A program made the position numbers and the translations under genes. The notes under the pieces are model-generated. The model saw nothing but the letters and a program-made list of their open reading frames with translations, made no database searches and was not told the DNA's origin. Shown here piece after piece: positions 16,900 to 26,946 of a stretch of DNA of 64,000 nucleotides. How positions within the stretch are numbered: the first letter of the stretch is position 1; each line of letters opens with the position of its first letter. Origin of the DNA: Sulfitobacter sp. F26204 (GTDB lineage Bacteria; Pseudomonadota; Alphaproteobacteria; Rhodobacterales; Rhodobacteraceae); the NCBI RefSeq assembly GCF_026410305.1, contig NZ_JAPMLQ010000006.1:62001-126000 (forward strand). Direction: 5' to 3'.

Positions 16900-18759
16900 A
16901 TGCCCGCTGATACGACAAACACCGCAGCCAATGCGGCCCAGACCCCTCAACAGTCAAACACTCCGACGCCAGACCTCGATGAACAGGAACGCCAGTCCGG
17001 TTTCCTCGTCCTGCGCAAGGTTGCGCCCTATCTGTGGCCTGCGGAAATGCCCTGGGTCAAACGGCGTGTTGTCTGGGCATTGATCGCGCTTTTTGTGTCC
17101 AAGCTGGTATCGGTTGCGACACCGTTGTTTTACCGCGATGCGGTAGATGCCCTTGCTGGGGATGCGGTGCCAATGGTGGCTTTGGGTGCCATCGGCCTGA
17201 CGGTTGCCTATGGCATGGCGCGTTTGATGACGGTAGGGTTCCAGCAATTGCGCGACGCAATTTTTGCCCGGGTAGGGCAGCGTGCTCTGCGCATGCTTGC
17301 GCTTGAAACTTTCCAGCATATTCATCGTCTGTCGATGCGGTATCACATCACCCGCAAGACCGGCGGGTTGAGTCGTATTATCGAGCGCGGGGTCAAGGGC
17401 GTCGAATTCCTGTTGCGGTTTCTGTTGTTCAGTATCGGGCCGCTGATCCTTGAACTTGTGATGATCGGTGCGGTCCTGACCTATCTGTTTGATTGGACCT
17501 ATCTGGTCATCGTTGCTGTCACGATCGGGTTCTATGTCTGGTTCACCTTTTCTGTCACCGAATGGCGGGTACGACAGAGGCGCGAAATGAACGCGGCGGA
17601 TACAGACGCCAATCAAAAGGCTGTCGACAGTCTTTTGAATTACGAGACTGTCAAATATTTCGGAGCCGAGTCCCGCGAAGCAGGTCGCTATGATGCCGCG
17701 ATGGGCAACTACGAGGATGCCGCGATCAAGACAAGCCTGTCGCTGGCGTTCCTGAATTTCGGTCAATCCGTGATCATCACCGCCGGCTTGGTGGCGGTGA
17801 TGGTCATGGCGGCGATCGGGGTGCAGAACGGAACATTGACGGTGGGCGATTTTGTGATGGTAAACGCTTACATGGTGCAGATCACCGTGCCGTTGAATTT
17901 TCTGGGAACGGTTTACCGCGAAATCAGGCAGGCTCTGGTGGATATGGGACAGATGTTTGGGTTGCTGGAGCAACCCGCCGAGATTTCCGACAAACCAGAT
18001 GCGCCCGATCTGGTTGTCACCGGGGGCAAGGTCACGCTGGAATCCGTCGATTTCGGCTATGATCCCGACCGCAAGATCCTGCGTGGTGTCACGCTTGAGG
18101 CCAAGCCGGGCGAAACTGTTGCCATTGTCGGTTCCACGGGGTCGGGCAAATCCACCATCGGGCGGTTGTTGTTCAGGTTTTATGATGTCGGAGCCGGAGC
18201 GCTAAAGATTGACGGACAGGACGTGCGCGATGTGACGCAACTGAGCCTGCACAAGGCCATCGGTGTGGTACCCCAGGACACTGTGTTGTTCAACGATACC
18301 ATAGGCTACAACATCGCCTATGGGCGTGACGGTGCCACCCAGGCGGATGTCGAAGCAGCAGCGCGAGATGCACAAATCCATGACTTCATCGTCAGTTTGC
18401 CCGATGGTTATGAAACGACGGTGGGGGAGCGCGGGTTGAAGCTTTCGGGGGGCGAAAAGCAGCGTGTCGGCATTGCAAGGACGCTTTTGAAAGACCCGCC
18501 GATTCTCTTGCTGGACGAGGCGACATCGGCACTGGACAGCGAAACGGAGCATGAAATTCAGGACGCGCTTCAGCGGGCAGGGCAGGGGCGCACTGTTCTT
18601 ACCATCGCGCACAGGCTCAGCACCATTGCAGAGGCTGACCGGATTGTCGTGCTTGAGAAGGGTGTCATTGTTGAGCAAGGCACCCATGACGATCTGCTGG
18701 CGCGGGATGGCCGTTATGCGCAACTCTGGCAGCGGCAGCAATCAGAGGAAGTCGCCTGA
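16900..18759 (+). CDS. ABC exporter of the Atm1/HMT1 type (fused permease and ATPase)
   Basis: A half-transporter (619 aa) with six membrane helices (residues about 50-340) and a C-terminal ATPase. Walker A is GSTGSGKST, the signature is LSGGEKQR, and Walker B is ILLLDEATSALDS with the H-loop IAHRLST. Sequence features such as NYETVKYFGAESREAGRYD and the NFGQS segment match Atm1-like exporters, which move glutathione-linked sulfur or metal compounds. It follows the LysM gene by 91 bases on the same strand, but a shared role is not evident. Confidence 0.87.
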   Translation: MPADTTNTAANAAQTPQQSNTPTPDLDEQERQSGFLVLRKVAPYLWPAEMPWVKRRVVWALIALFVSKLVSVATPLFYRDAVDALAGDAVPMVALGAIGLTVAYGMARLMTVGFQQLRDAIFARVGQRALRMLALETFQHIHRLSMRYHITRKTGGLSRIIERGVKGVEFLLRFLLFSIGPLILELVMIGAVLTYLFDWTYLVIVAVTIGFYVWFTFSVTEWRVRQRREMNAADTDANQKAVDSLLNYETVKYFGAESREAGRYDAAMGNYEDAAIKTSLSLAFLNFGQSVIITAGLVAVMVMAAIGVQNGTLTVGDFVMVNAYMVQITVPLNFLGTVYREIRQALVDMGQMFGLLEQPAEISDKPDAPDLVVTGGKVTLESVDFGYDPDRKILRGVTLEAKPGETVAIVGSTGSGKSTIGRLLFRFYDVGAGALKIDGQDVRDVTQLSLHKAIGVVPQDTVLFNDTIGYNIAYGRDGATQADVEAAARDAQIHDFIVSLPDGYETTVGERGLKLSGGEKQRVGIARTLLKDPPILLLDEATSALDSETEHEIQDALQRAGQGRTVLTIAHRLSTIAEADRIVVLEKGVIVEQGTHDDLLARDGRYAQLWQRQQSEEVA

Positions 18760-18813
18760 TCAAGAGGCCTGCAACGGCGCGGCGCGAGGGTCGTGCCGTC
18801 CAAGCATAACCGG

Positions 18814-19269
18814 TCAATCTTGCGCAATTGCCTTGGATGTGAGTTTGTCCATGGCACCGGTCATCAACTGGATGTATTTAGCGTCCGCAGGCAGCCCATG
18901 TGCCGCAGCAAGGCTCTCTGGTGCATGATAGTTGATATGCACCATGCCCTCACTATCGGCAAAGGCCAAGACCCGTAAAGGCAGGTCCAGACCGGCGCTT
19001 TGTCCGTCCAGCATAGCGGGTGTTCCCAGTTTGGGGTTGCCAAAAATCAACAGCTCGGTAGGCCGCAGGTCAAGATCGACCGAGCTTGCGCCTGCTGCAT
19101 GATCAATGCGGGCGAAAATCGTGGCACCCGCGCCCTCAACAGCAGCGGCAAGGCGATCCATGGTGGTGGTTACACTGTGTGGGCTGATCTTTTCAATCAG
19201 GTCAGCGGCACAAGCGGGAAGGGTCATCGCAACGCTTACGATGGCGGCGGACAGGGTGGCACGGATCAT
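18814..19269 (-). CDS. DUF302 family secreted protein
   Basis: The product (151 aa) starts with a signal peptide (MIRATLSAAIVSVAMTLPACAA). The mature part matches DUF302: SVTTTMDRLAAAVEGAGATIFARIDHAAGA, then LLIFGNPKLGTPAMLDGQ and LPLRVLAF, the pattern of a small alpha/beta fold seen next to redox or transport genes. The ATG at 19269 has AGGAA just upstream. It lies just downstream of the RND efflux genes on the same strand, with an 89-base gap. Its function is not established. Confidence 0.85.
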   Translation of the reverse strand: MIRATLSAAIVSVAMTLPACAADLIEKISPHSVTTTMDRLAAAVEGAGATIFARIDHAAGASSVDLDLRPTELLIFGNPKLGTPAMLDGQSAGLDLPLRVLAFADSEGMVHINYHAPESLAAAHGLPADAKYIQLMTGAMDKLTSKAIAQD

Positions 19270-19358
19270 TGCGGGTTCCTCCTGATGTTTCCGCACCACC
19301 TTAGCCGGGGACAGGACGAATGTGAGGGGGCGGCAGCCTCACATTCTCTTGATCGGCG

Positions 19359-22300
19359 TTATTGTGCTGCCGTGGCGTTGACCGCGGGTGACACTTGGGG
19401 GGCGGTCATTGGTGTGACAGCCACGACAGAGTCGTCGTCCCAGATGATTTCATCCGCCGTCTTGCGTCGGGCGTCGCGTTGCAGTGCCCAATCGCGGGCG
19501 GCCATGCTGGCGCGTCCCATCGACATTTTGGCCAGCAACCGTGCGATCCAGCGGATGTAGGTCGTGGCCCAGACCCGAATGGCCAGCATCGACGGCGTCA
19601 CCAACAAGGTCAGAACCGTCGCAATACCCAGGCCAAAAACCACAGCAGTTGCCAGTTGTTTCCACCACAGGGCGGTTGGACTGTCGATGGTATAGCCACC
19701 ATCCGCAAAGTTCAGGCTAAGGCCGAACATCATTGGGGCCAGCCCTGCCATGGTTGTAATTGTCGTCAGTAAAACGGGGCGGATGCGCGCCTGAGCCGTA
19801 CGAATGATCGCCTCGATCCGTGGCATATAGCGTTCGTATTCCTGATAGGTATCAATCAGGATGATGTTGTTGTTTACCACGATCCCCGCAAGCGCGACAA
19901 TCCCCGTGCCGGTCATGATGATGGAAAACGTCTGGTCCATCACCAACATCCCGATGAGAACCCCCGTGGTTGAAAGGACTACTGCCAGCAACACCAGTAC
20001 CGCATTGTAGAACGAGTTGAACTGCGCCAGCAGGATGATGAACATCAGGCCAAGTGCTGCGGTAAAGGCGGAACTGAGGAACGCCTGTGATTCAGCCTGA
20101 TCCTCCTGATCGCCGGTCCATTCGGTGGTCACCCCGAAGGGCAGTGGTTTTTCATCCAGCCATTTTGTGATCTCGTCAATCCGTTCGTTGGCATTGATCG
20201 GCAGCAGGCGCAGTGAACTGTCTTTCACTCCGCCGCCCAGATCAACATCTTGGGCTGCCTCGGTACGTCGGGTGATTTTATAGGGAACCCCATCAGGCGA
20301 GAGAAGATCGGGGTCGTTGCCCGCGGGGCGCAGGGTGGCAAGCGTGGTGTCAACATCCTCACCGTCGACGCGGGTGGTCTTTACCACTTTCATCAATCCC
20401 GGTGCCACATCTGCCTTGACGTCCAGATAGCGTTTTTGGTCTATCCGATTGATTTCAGCCAATTTGGGCACTGGTGTGCGGGTGATGAAATTGCTCAGGG
20501 GCACAAGCCCGTCCGCCGTGCGTACCTTGAGCGTATCCAATGTGCTGAGCACACGATCTTTTTCGGGAAGCCTTACGCGGATTTCGATCTCTTCATCCGA
20601 ACTGTCGACTCGCATGTTATCAAGCAGCAAACCGCGCGTGACCAGTTGTACCATGGCACCGACCGTGACCACATCCGCACCATAGCGACCGGCCTTTTCC
20701 ACATCCACGTCAATCTGCCAGTCAATGCCCGGCAGGGGGCGCGTGTCCTCGATCAGGGTGAGACCCGGCACTTGTTCGTAAAATGCCCGTACCTGTGCGG
20801 TCGCGGTCATCAGATCAACAAAGCTGTCGGATTTGATACGCATATGCACGGGCTTGGCCGAGGCTGGCCCCATCGCAAGGGGCAGGATTTCGACCCGAAT
20901 GCCGGGCAATTCTGACATCTGTTCGGTAAGTTCTGCGATGATCACATCCCCGTCAAATGCCGGATCCTGGATGTCGCGATTCACATCGAAACCAAGCAAG
21001 GGGATCGTGAACAATGTGGTCACCTTGTGGGGCCGGTCTTCCCATGGGATTGTCTCGAACTGGATTTGGCCGATGCTGTCCTTGGGCGATTGTGCGCCTC
21101 CCGTATTGCTGTTCAGCCCACCTTCGCCGGCGAAGGCAAAGGCGGTCTGTACTCCGGGGTGCTGCAGCACAATGGCTTCGGCGCGCTTGAGCAGTGCGTC
21201 CTTTTCGCTCAGGGACAGGTTTCCACGTGCCAGAACATACACGATGGCTTGTTCCGGTTCGGATTCCACAAAGAATTCAACACCCTTGGAGTTATTGCCA
21301 AAGAAAATCATCACCGTGCCGACAAAGACAAAGACAAGGCCCGCCATCACCAGCGGCATCGCGGGATTGCCGACAATTGCTGCCATCACACTGCCGAAAG
21401 CGTTGCGCCGGTAGCCTGCTTCGATCCGGGCGGGCACGTTTCGAAACAGTTTCGCAGTGAGCCAGCGTCCGCCACGTCCCGCACGGGTAAAGACAGCAAA
21501 GAAGGCAAGCAGGGCCATCATGCCACCGGACAGACCGATGGTCAGAAGCGCCGCCAGTGCGAGGATACAAAGAAAGACGGTGGCAAATGTCGGGATCACG
21601 GAGCCAAGGACGTTTAATCCGTCCATTCCGGCAAATTGCGCTGAAATCACAGCGAACAGGGGCGCCATCACGGCGAACGGCAGCATGATCATCAGGATCG
21701 CCACCGGGAACAGCAGGGAATGAAGATACCAACGCAGGCCTGCAATCGCCTCCATGTTGTCCGCCATCCATCGTTCCAGACGTCCCGTCACGCCACCCAT
21801 GACGGGCAGGTAGATCAGCGCGACAACCAGTGAAGCCGAAAGCACGAAGATCAGCGTAACCGGCAGCATCCCCATGAACTGCCCCGGCACACCGGGCCAG
21901 AATAGCATCGGCAGGAACGCACAAAGCGTGGTGGCGGTGGAGGATATGATCGGCCAGAACATCCGCTTGGCGGCCACGGTATAGGCCTGCATCGGGCCGT
22001 CCCCCTGTTGCTGGCGTGCATCGGCGTATTCCACCACGACGATGGCACCATCGACCAGCATCCCCACGGCAAGGATCAGGCCGAACATCACGATGTTGGA
22101 CACCGAAATGCCCATCAGCGCGAGAAAAGCAAAACAGAGCAGGAAGGATGTCGGGATAGCGAAACCGACCAGCAGGGCCGCACGGATGCCAAGGGCGGCC
22201 AGAACCACAATCATCACCAGCGCAATGGCGGTAAAGACCGAACCCAAAAGCTGCTGAACCATTGAATCCACGACGCGACTTTGATCGTTCGAGGTACCCA

Positions 22301-23255
22301 CTGTCACCGCTGCCCGCAGACCCTCAGGCCAGTCGGCGGACCGTTCATCCACGATTTCTTTTACAAGAGTCGATGTATCAATCAGGTTGTACCCTTTGCG
22401 TTTGACCACCTGAAGCGCCAGCGTTTTTTCACCGTTGAAACGTGCCGTGCCCTTGCGATCCTCGAATGTCAGGTTGATCTGCGCCAGATCGCCCAGCGTG
22501 ACCACGCGGTCGCCGTTTGTCTTGACCGGAAGGGCATAGACGTCACGCGGTTCGTCAAAACTTGATGGGATCTTGATCGCAAACGAACCTTGCGCATTTT
22601 CGATCTCGCCCGCCGCGATCAGCTGGTTGTTGTTCTGCACCACATTGATCAATTCGCCCGCGGTCACGTTGTAGGCTTCAAGGCGCAGGGGGTCGATGAT
22701 CACTTCCAGCATCTCGTCGCGGTCCCCGGCAAGGCCCGCTTCAAGCACCGCATCCAGCCCCTCAAGGTCGTCCTGCAAATCGCGCGCGACACGGGCCATC
22801 GTGCGTTCCGGCACGGGGCCGGTCAGGTTCACGATGATGATCGGAAATTCGGAAAAGTTGATCTCGTTTATCGAATATTTTTCATAACCATCAGGGAACT
22901 GCGATTCGGCTGTCGACATTGCATCGCGCACATCGGCCATGATCTTGGTCTTGTCCCAACCGAATTCGAATTCCAGCACCACGCCTGCATAATTTTCGGC
23001 CGCGGTGCCGGACATCTTTTTCAATCCATCCAGATCGGACAATTCGGTTTCCATCGGTTTGACCAGCAGCGTTTCACTGTCAGCCGCTGAAATTCCCGGG
23101 AATTGTACGGAAACGAACAGTGCGGGGATTTCGATGTCGGGTTCGCCTTCTTTTGGCAGGGTGGAATAGGCGTATCCCCCGACAACGAGGCTTAACAGAA
23201 TAAAGGCCAGCACCATTCGGGCGCGGTTGGCGGCCCAGTCGACGATCCCGGTCAT
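19359..23255 (-). CDS. RND family efflux permease with an unusual central insertion
   Basis: The product (1298 aa) is an inner-membrane, proton-driven RND pump subunit. It starts MTGIVDWAANRARMVLAF, contains the paired GILVAVGMLVDGAIVV-like helix (here LILAVGMLVDGAIVVVEYAD) and ends with a second repeat (FSIIMTGTGIVALAGIVVNN). Typical members are about 1030-1050 aa. The excess includes roughly residues 500-620, where about three extra hydrophobic segments (WYLHSLLFPVAILMIML; TFATVFLCILALAALLTIG; MMALLAFFAVFTRAG) lie between the usual sixth and seventh helices. Its ATG overlaps the stop of the adaptor gene (ATGA). The substrate is unknown. Confidence 0.9.
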   Translation of the reverse strand: MTGIVDWAANRARMVLAFILLSLVVGGYAYSTLPKEGEPDIEIPALFVSVQFPGISAADSETLLVKPMETELSDLDGLKKMSGTAAENYAGVVLEFEFGWDKTKIMADVRDAMSTAESQFPDGYEKYSINEINFSEFPIIIVNLTGPVPERTMARVARDLQDDLEGLDAVLEAGLAGDRDEMLEVIIDPLRLEAYNVTAGELINVVQNNNQLIAAGEIENAQGSFAIKIPSSFDEPRDVYALPVKTNGDRVVTLGDLAQINLTFEDRKGTARFNGEKTLALQVVKRKGYNLIDTSTLVKEIVDERSADWPEGLRAAVTVGTSNDQSRVVDSMVQQLLGSVFTAIALVMIVVLAALGIRAALLVGFAIPTSFLLCFAFLALMGISVSNIVMFGLILAVGMLVDGAIVVVEYADARQQQGDGPMQAYTVAAKRMFWPIISSTATTLCAFLPMLFWPGVPGQFMGMLPVTLIFVLSASLVVALIYLPVMGGVTGRLERWMADNMEAIAGLRWYLHSLLFPVAILMIMLPFAVMAPLFAVISAQFAGMDGLNVLGSVIPTFATVFLCILALAALLTIGLSGGMMALLAFFAVFTRAGRGGRWLTAKLFRNVPARIEAGYRRNAFGSVMAAIVGNPAMPLVMAGLVFVFVGTVMIFFGNNSKGVEFFVESEPEQAIVYVLARGNLSLSEKDALLKRAEAIVLQHPGVQTAFAFAGEGGLNSNTGGAQSPKDSIGQIQFETIPWEDRPHKVTTLFTIPLLGFDVNRDIQDPAFDGDVIIAELTEQMSELPGIRVEILPLAMGPASAKPVHMRIKSDSFVDLMTATAQVRAFYEQVPGLTLIEDTRPLPGIDWQIDVDVEKAGRYGADVVTVGAMVQLVTRGLLLDNMRVDSSDEEIEIRVRLPEKDRVLSTLDTLKVRTADGLVPLSNFITRTPVPKLAEINRIDQKRYLDVKADVAPGLMKVVKTTRVDGEDVDTTLATLRPAGNDPDLLSPDGVPYKITRRTEAAQDVDLGGGVKDSSLRLLPINANERIDEITKWLDEKPLPFGVTTEWTGDQEDQAESQAFLSSAFTAALGLMFIILLAQFNSFYNAVLVLLAVVLSTTGVLIGMLVMDQTFSIIMTGTGIVALAGIVVNNNIILIDTYQEYERYMPRIEAIIRTAQARIRPVLLTTITTMAGLAPMMFGLSLNFADGGYTIDSPTALWWKQLATAVVFGLGIATVLTLLVTPSMLAIRVWATTYIRWIARLLAKMSMGRASMAARDWALQRDARRKTADEIIWDDDSVVAVTPMTAPQVSPAVNATAAQ

Positions 23256-24499
23256 TGGACAGCCTCTTCCCAGGTTGGGGCGACCGTGACACCGGCGGTC
23301 ACATATTCCTGCCCCAGGACAATCACATCCGCCTCCTCGGGCAGGCCCGTGACCCAAACGCCTTCGACCGTGTCGCGCATGATGTTGACGGGGGCAAAGG
23401 CGACCATTGACCGCGCATCGACCAACCGCACGCCCAGGGCACCGTCATCATTCAGCGTCAGTGCGGACTGCGGGATCAAATGCGCCTTTACCCCTTCAGA
23501 GGAGATGGCAATTTCAGTGGTTTGGCCGTCGCGGATGCCAAGGTCGGAATTATCGACATCAATCTCGACGCGAAATGTCCGGGTTTGAGGGTCTGCAGAG
23601 CGTGACAGGAAGGTAACGTTACCCATCACCTCGCGCCCGCCAGCCGCCAGCCGCGCCGCCGCCGTCGCCCCGAGGGTGACGCGATGCACCTCTGTTTCAG
23701 GGACGAATCCAACCAGCTTGATCGGATTCAACTGGATAATCGTGCCACATAGCGATCCAGGCTGCATGAGGCTGCCCAGTTCGGCGGTATCGCTTTCAAG
23801 CAGTCCGCTGAACGGGGCGGTGATGGTGAGTTGCGCAATTTCCTTTTCTGCCTTGGCCACGGCGGCGGTAGCTGCCTCGATACCCGCCCGTGCCGCACTG
23901 AGCCCGGAAGAGGCCGAGGTGATGCCGGCTTTGGCGGCGGCTGCCGCCGCATCCGCACCTGCCACCCGGGTCTGGGTTGCAAAACCATCCTGCCCCAGAC
24001 GGGACGCTGCATTCTGGTTGATTTCGGCTTCTTCCAGACGGGCGCGGGCTTCTTCGACCCGTGCTTCGGCTTCGGGCACACGCGATTCTGCTTCCGAAAG
24101 ACGCGCGCGGGCTTCGTCCAATGCGGCACCGCGTGTGCCGGGGTCCAATACGCACAGGGCGTCGCCTGCCTTGACTTCTGTGCCCTTGCGCAGGGGGTCC
24201 GAAATCACGATGGCGGAGGTTTCGGAGCGTACGTCCACCTCGCGGGCGGCCTTGGTTTCGCCGCGCAGAATCACGGCGCTGTCGACGTCGCGCCCCTGAA
24301 CCTTTCGCACCATGACCTTGACAGTGTTTTCTGGGTCGGTCGCCGGTGCGCCGCTTTCTGCCGTTGGGGTAAGGGGCCCGCCATTATCCGCCTCAGTGGA
24401 CGGGGCACCAAACAAGGCCGCAAGCTGTGGTCGAGCCAGGATTGACATGGCCAGAATAACCGTCACCGCAAGTGCGGCCAGTATGGAGAAAACACGCAT
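23252..24499 (-). CDS. RND efflux periplasmic adaptor (membrane fusion protein, HlyD type)
   Basis: The product (415 aa) links the RND permease to an outer-membrane channel. An N-terminal membrane anchor (VFSILAALAVTVILAMSIL) is followed by a lipoyl-like half (SDPLRKGTEVKAGDALCVLD), a long Ala/Glu/Arg-rich coiled coil (residues about 130-190, repeats of EARARLSEAE type), the second lipoyl half and beta-barrel (TITAPFSGLLESDTAELGS). The ATG at 24499 has GAGGATAG upstream, and the stop overlaps the permease start. No outer-membrane factor gene is in the window. Two palindromes precede the start. Confidence 0.9.
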   Translation of the reverse strand: MRVFSILAALAVTVILAMSILARPQLAALFGAPSTEADNGGPLTPTAESGAPATDPENTVKVMVRKVQGRDVDSAVILRGETKAAREVDVRSETSAIVISDPLRKGTEVKAGDALCVLDPGTRGAALDEARARLSEAESRVPEAEARVEEARARLEEAEINQNAASRLGQDGFATQTRVAGADAAAAAAKAGITSASSGLSAARAGIEAATAAVAKAEKEIAQLTITAPFSGLLESDTAELGSLMQPGSLCGTIIQLNPIKLVGFVPETEVHRVTLGATAAARLAAGGREVMGNVTFLSRSADPQTRTFRVEIDVDNSDLGIRDGQTTEIAISSEGVKAHLIPQSALTLNDDGALGVRLVDARSMVAFAPVNIMRDTVEGVWVTGLPEEADVIVLGQEYVTAGVTVAPTWEEAVQ

Positions 24500-24514
24500 G
24501 TCTATCCTCGCGTC

Positions 24515-24548
24515 GTATCCGCTGGATACCTTACCCAACGTCGTTGGG
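24515..24548. promoter_or_regulatory. Two adjacent palindromes upstream of the RND operon
   Basis: GTATCC-gct-GGATAC (24515-24529) and CCCAACG-t-CGTTGGG (24534-24548) are both perfect and lie 16 to 49 bases before the adaptor start codon. Such sites fit operators of a TetR- or MarR-like repressor, though the first could also be a leader hairpin. No regulator gene is adjacent. Confidence 0.5.
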
Positions 24549-24727
24549 AGCTATGTAAAGTATGACAAGTAAACAGACCAGTTTAGATAAAAAAAATTTT
24601 AGCCTGCGACATGTCGGCCAACCCGGCCTCTTTGCCTACTGAATCAGGGCAGGTATCGCTGGGACTTGGCTTGGGCGGTCCTGCACGATAAGAGGGGGCA
24701 AACCAGCGGTGCCAGGGGCAGGAATTC

Positions 24728-25429
24728 ATGAGTAATACAGACGGCTTTGTCGAAGAGGTCAACGAAGAGGTCCGCCGTGACCGGCTCTATGGGCTGCTGC
24801 GCCGCTACGGCTGGATTGCGGTTCTGGCGATCCTTGGAATCGTGGGCGGGGCTGCCTATACGGAATACAACAAGGCGCAAGCCCGTTCTCAGGCCGAAGA
24901 ATTGGGGGATGCGATGCTTGCTGCGCTGTCGCTGGACGACCCTTCTCAGCGGGCCGTGACATTGACGGCGATTGATCCCGCAACTCCGACATCAGCCGCG
25001 ATAGTGCGGATGATGACCGCCGCGGAGCAGGCGCAGGCGGGGGATGAGTCAGCCGCGGCAGAGACTTTGAATGCTCTGGCGATCGACAGCGATGTTCCAC
25101 AGATCTACCGTCAGTTGGCCGGGTTCAAAGCGCTTACCCTGCAAGGCACCGATGTACCCGCTGGGGAGCGGCGCCAGTCGTTTGAAGCGATGGCCCAACC
25201 TGGCAATGCGCTGCGCCTTCTGGCGCAGGAGCAACTGGCGCTGATTGACATCGAGACCGGTGACACGCAGGCTGCCATCGACCGCTATCAAGCGATAATC
25301 GACGATGCAGAGGTCAGCACAGACTTGCAACAACGCGCCCTACAGGTGATTGTAGCCTTGGGCGGGGCGCCGGAGGTGCCAGATGCAGGTGATCTGGTGA
25401 AAGATGACGCTCTGATCCAGGGAAATTGA
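24728..25429 (+). CDS. YfgM-like ancillary translocon subunit (TPR, DUF2133)
   Basis: The product (233 aa) has a short cytoplasmic start (DGFVEEVNEEVRRDRLYGLL), a membrane helix (YGWIAVLAILGIVGGAAYTEY) near residues 28-48, then a periplasmic helical TPR-like region rich in Ala, Gln and Asp. This layout and the following bamB and der genes match the yfgM-bamB-der order of many proteobacteria. YfgM-type proteins work with PpiD at the SecYEG exit. The spacing to bamB is about 90 bases. Confidence 0.8.
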   Translation: MSNTDGFVEEVNEEVRRDRLYGLLRRYGWIAVLAILGIVGGAAYTEYNKAQARSQAEELGDAMLAALSLDDPSQRAVTLTAIDPATPTSAAIVRMMTAAEQAQAGDESAAAETLNALAIDSDVPQIYRQLAGFKALTLQGTDVPAGERRQSFEAMAQPGNALRLLAQEQLALIDIETGDTQAAIDRYQAIIDDAEVSTDLQQRALQVIVALGGAPEVPDAGDLVKDDALIQGN

Positions 25430-25518
25430 CAGACCGATTTGGTTGCGAATTAATCGACGACCCGCAGCGGCACAGGCCAAACGGGTAAAAGAGCGACAAA
25501 GCAGAAGTGAGCAGGGCC

Positions 25519-26886
25519 ATGATCTATCCGCGTTCTTTTGGAACCAAGGCGTTTGAGTCAAAGTTTTGGATCATACCGCTTTTGGCAGGAGGTTTGCTGC
25601 TGGCAGGATGTAACGAACGCGAGACCTATCTGCCCGGACCGCGTGAGGATGTCGGCGCGGTGCTGCAAAATCCGGAACTGGTTACCCCCGAAGACGAAAT
25701 TGGCGGTGAAAACATCAGCCGCCCTATTTCTTTGGGCGCTGCCAAGAACAACGCCAGCTGGACCCATGCCACAGGCACTGCCAAATATCGCAACGCCCAT
25801 CCCGCACTGCGTACAAACCCACAACTCGTCTGGTCTGCGGATATTGGCAATGGCGACAGCCGCCGGTTGCGCATCACGGCTGATCCGGTTGCCGATGCGG
25901 GGCGGGTGTTCACCCTGGACTCGGGTGCACAAGTGACGGCGACCTCGACCTCTGGTGCAACCCTTTGGACGCGCGATCTGACACCGGCCAGCGACAGGCA
26001 GGGTCAGGGGTCGGGCGGCGGTCTCGCGGTTGAGGGCGACACGCTTTATGTTTCCATCGGCTATGGCGTTCTGACTGCGCTGGATGTGGCGACGGGCATG
26101 CCGCGCTGGTCACAAGACCTTGACGCCTCCGGGTCGGGCGTGCCGACAGTATTCGGCAATCTGGTCTATCTGACAGCAGGCGATGATACCGGTTGGGCGG
26201 TCAACAAGACCGACGGCCGTGTTGAATGGCAGACCAGTGGCAGCACCAGCATCAATAATGTGCTTGGCACGCCTGCGCCCGTCGTCACCAATCAACTGGC
26301 GATATTTTCCTATGGCTCGGGCGAGGTGCAGGCGGTATTCCGTCAAGGTGGTCTGTCGCGTTGGACGACCTCTGTTGTGGGCAAGCGTCCCGGCCGCGCC
26401 CTGTCGTCGATTTCTGATGTGACTTCCCCCCCCGTTGTGTCGGGGGAACGGATCTTTGTCGGCAACCAGTCGGGACGGTTGTCCGCACTCAATCTTGGCA
26501 GTGGTGACCGGATTTGGTCGGCGCGCAGCGGTGCGATCACGCCGGTCTGGCCTGCGGGCGACAGCATCTTCTTGATCTCGGATCTGAACGAATTGCTGCG
26601 TCTGGATGCCTCGGACGGTAGCCGTATCTGGGGCGTGCAACTGCCGAATTTTGTCAAGGACCGCCCCCTGCGCCGTGCCGAGGTGTTTGCCCATCATGGT
26701 CCGGTGATTGCTGGGGGACGGGTGATCGTGGCCTCCAATGACGGCATGTTGCGCAGTTTCGATCCCGTCAGCGGTGCAGTTACCGGCACCGTTGAAATCC
26801 CGGGTGGAGCGACGACAGCACCGATTGTGGTGGGGGGCACCCTCTACGTGGTTTCCCGCAAGGGACAATTGCTCGCTTTCCGTTGA
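25519..26886 (+). CDS. bamB: Outer-membrane assembly lipoprotein BamB-like (beta-propeller)
   Basis: The product (455 aa) carries a lipoprotein signal ending LLLAGC, with the lipidated cysteine near residue 31. It is followed by a seven- or eight-bladed propeller of PQQ-type repeats, with blades such as GAQVTATSTSGATLWTRDL, LDVATGMPRWSQDL and LNLGSGDRIWSARSG. BamB helps the BAM complex insert outer-membrane proteins. The ATG at 25519 follows GCAGGG; a GTG at 25507 in the same frame is a possible alternative. It sits between the YfgM-like gene and der, a conserved arrangement. Confidence 0.87.
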   Translation: MIYPRSFGTKAFESKFWIIPLLAGGLLLAGCNERETYLPGPREDVGAVLQNPELVTPEDEIGGENISRPISLGAAKNNASWTHATGTAKYRNAHPALRTNPQLVWSADIGNGDSRRLRITADPVADAGRVFTLDSGAQVTATSTSGATLWTRDLTPASDRQGQGSGGGLAVEGDTLYVSIGYGVLTALDVATGMPRWSQDLDASGSGVPTVFGNLVYLTAGDDTGWAVNKTDGRVEWQTSGSTSINNVLGTPAPVVTNQLAIFSYGSGEVQAVFRQGGLSRWTTSVVGKRPGRALSSISDVTSPPVVSGERIFVGNQSGRLSALNLGSGDRIWSARSGAITPVWPAGDSIFLISDLNELLRLDASDGSRIWGVQLPNFVKDRPLRRAEVFAHHGPVIAGGRVIVASNDGMLRSFDPVSGAVTGTVEIPGGATTAPIVVGGTLYVVSRKGQLLAFR

Positions 26887-26946
26887 GCGTGAAATGGTCT
26901 AAAGCGCGGACTTGACCGGGCCGATTTTGGCCTTTGGAGCCGTGAA

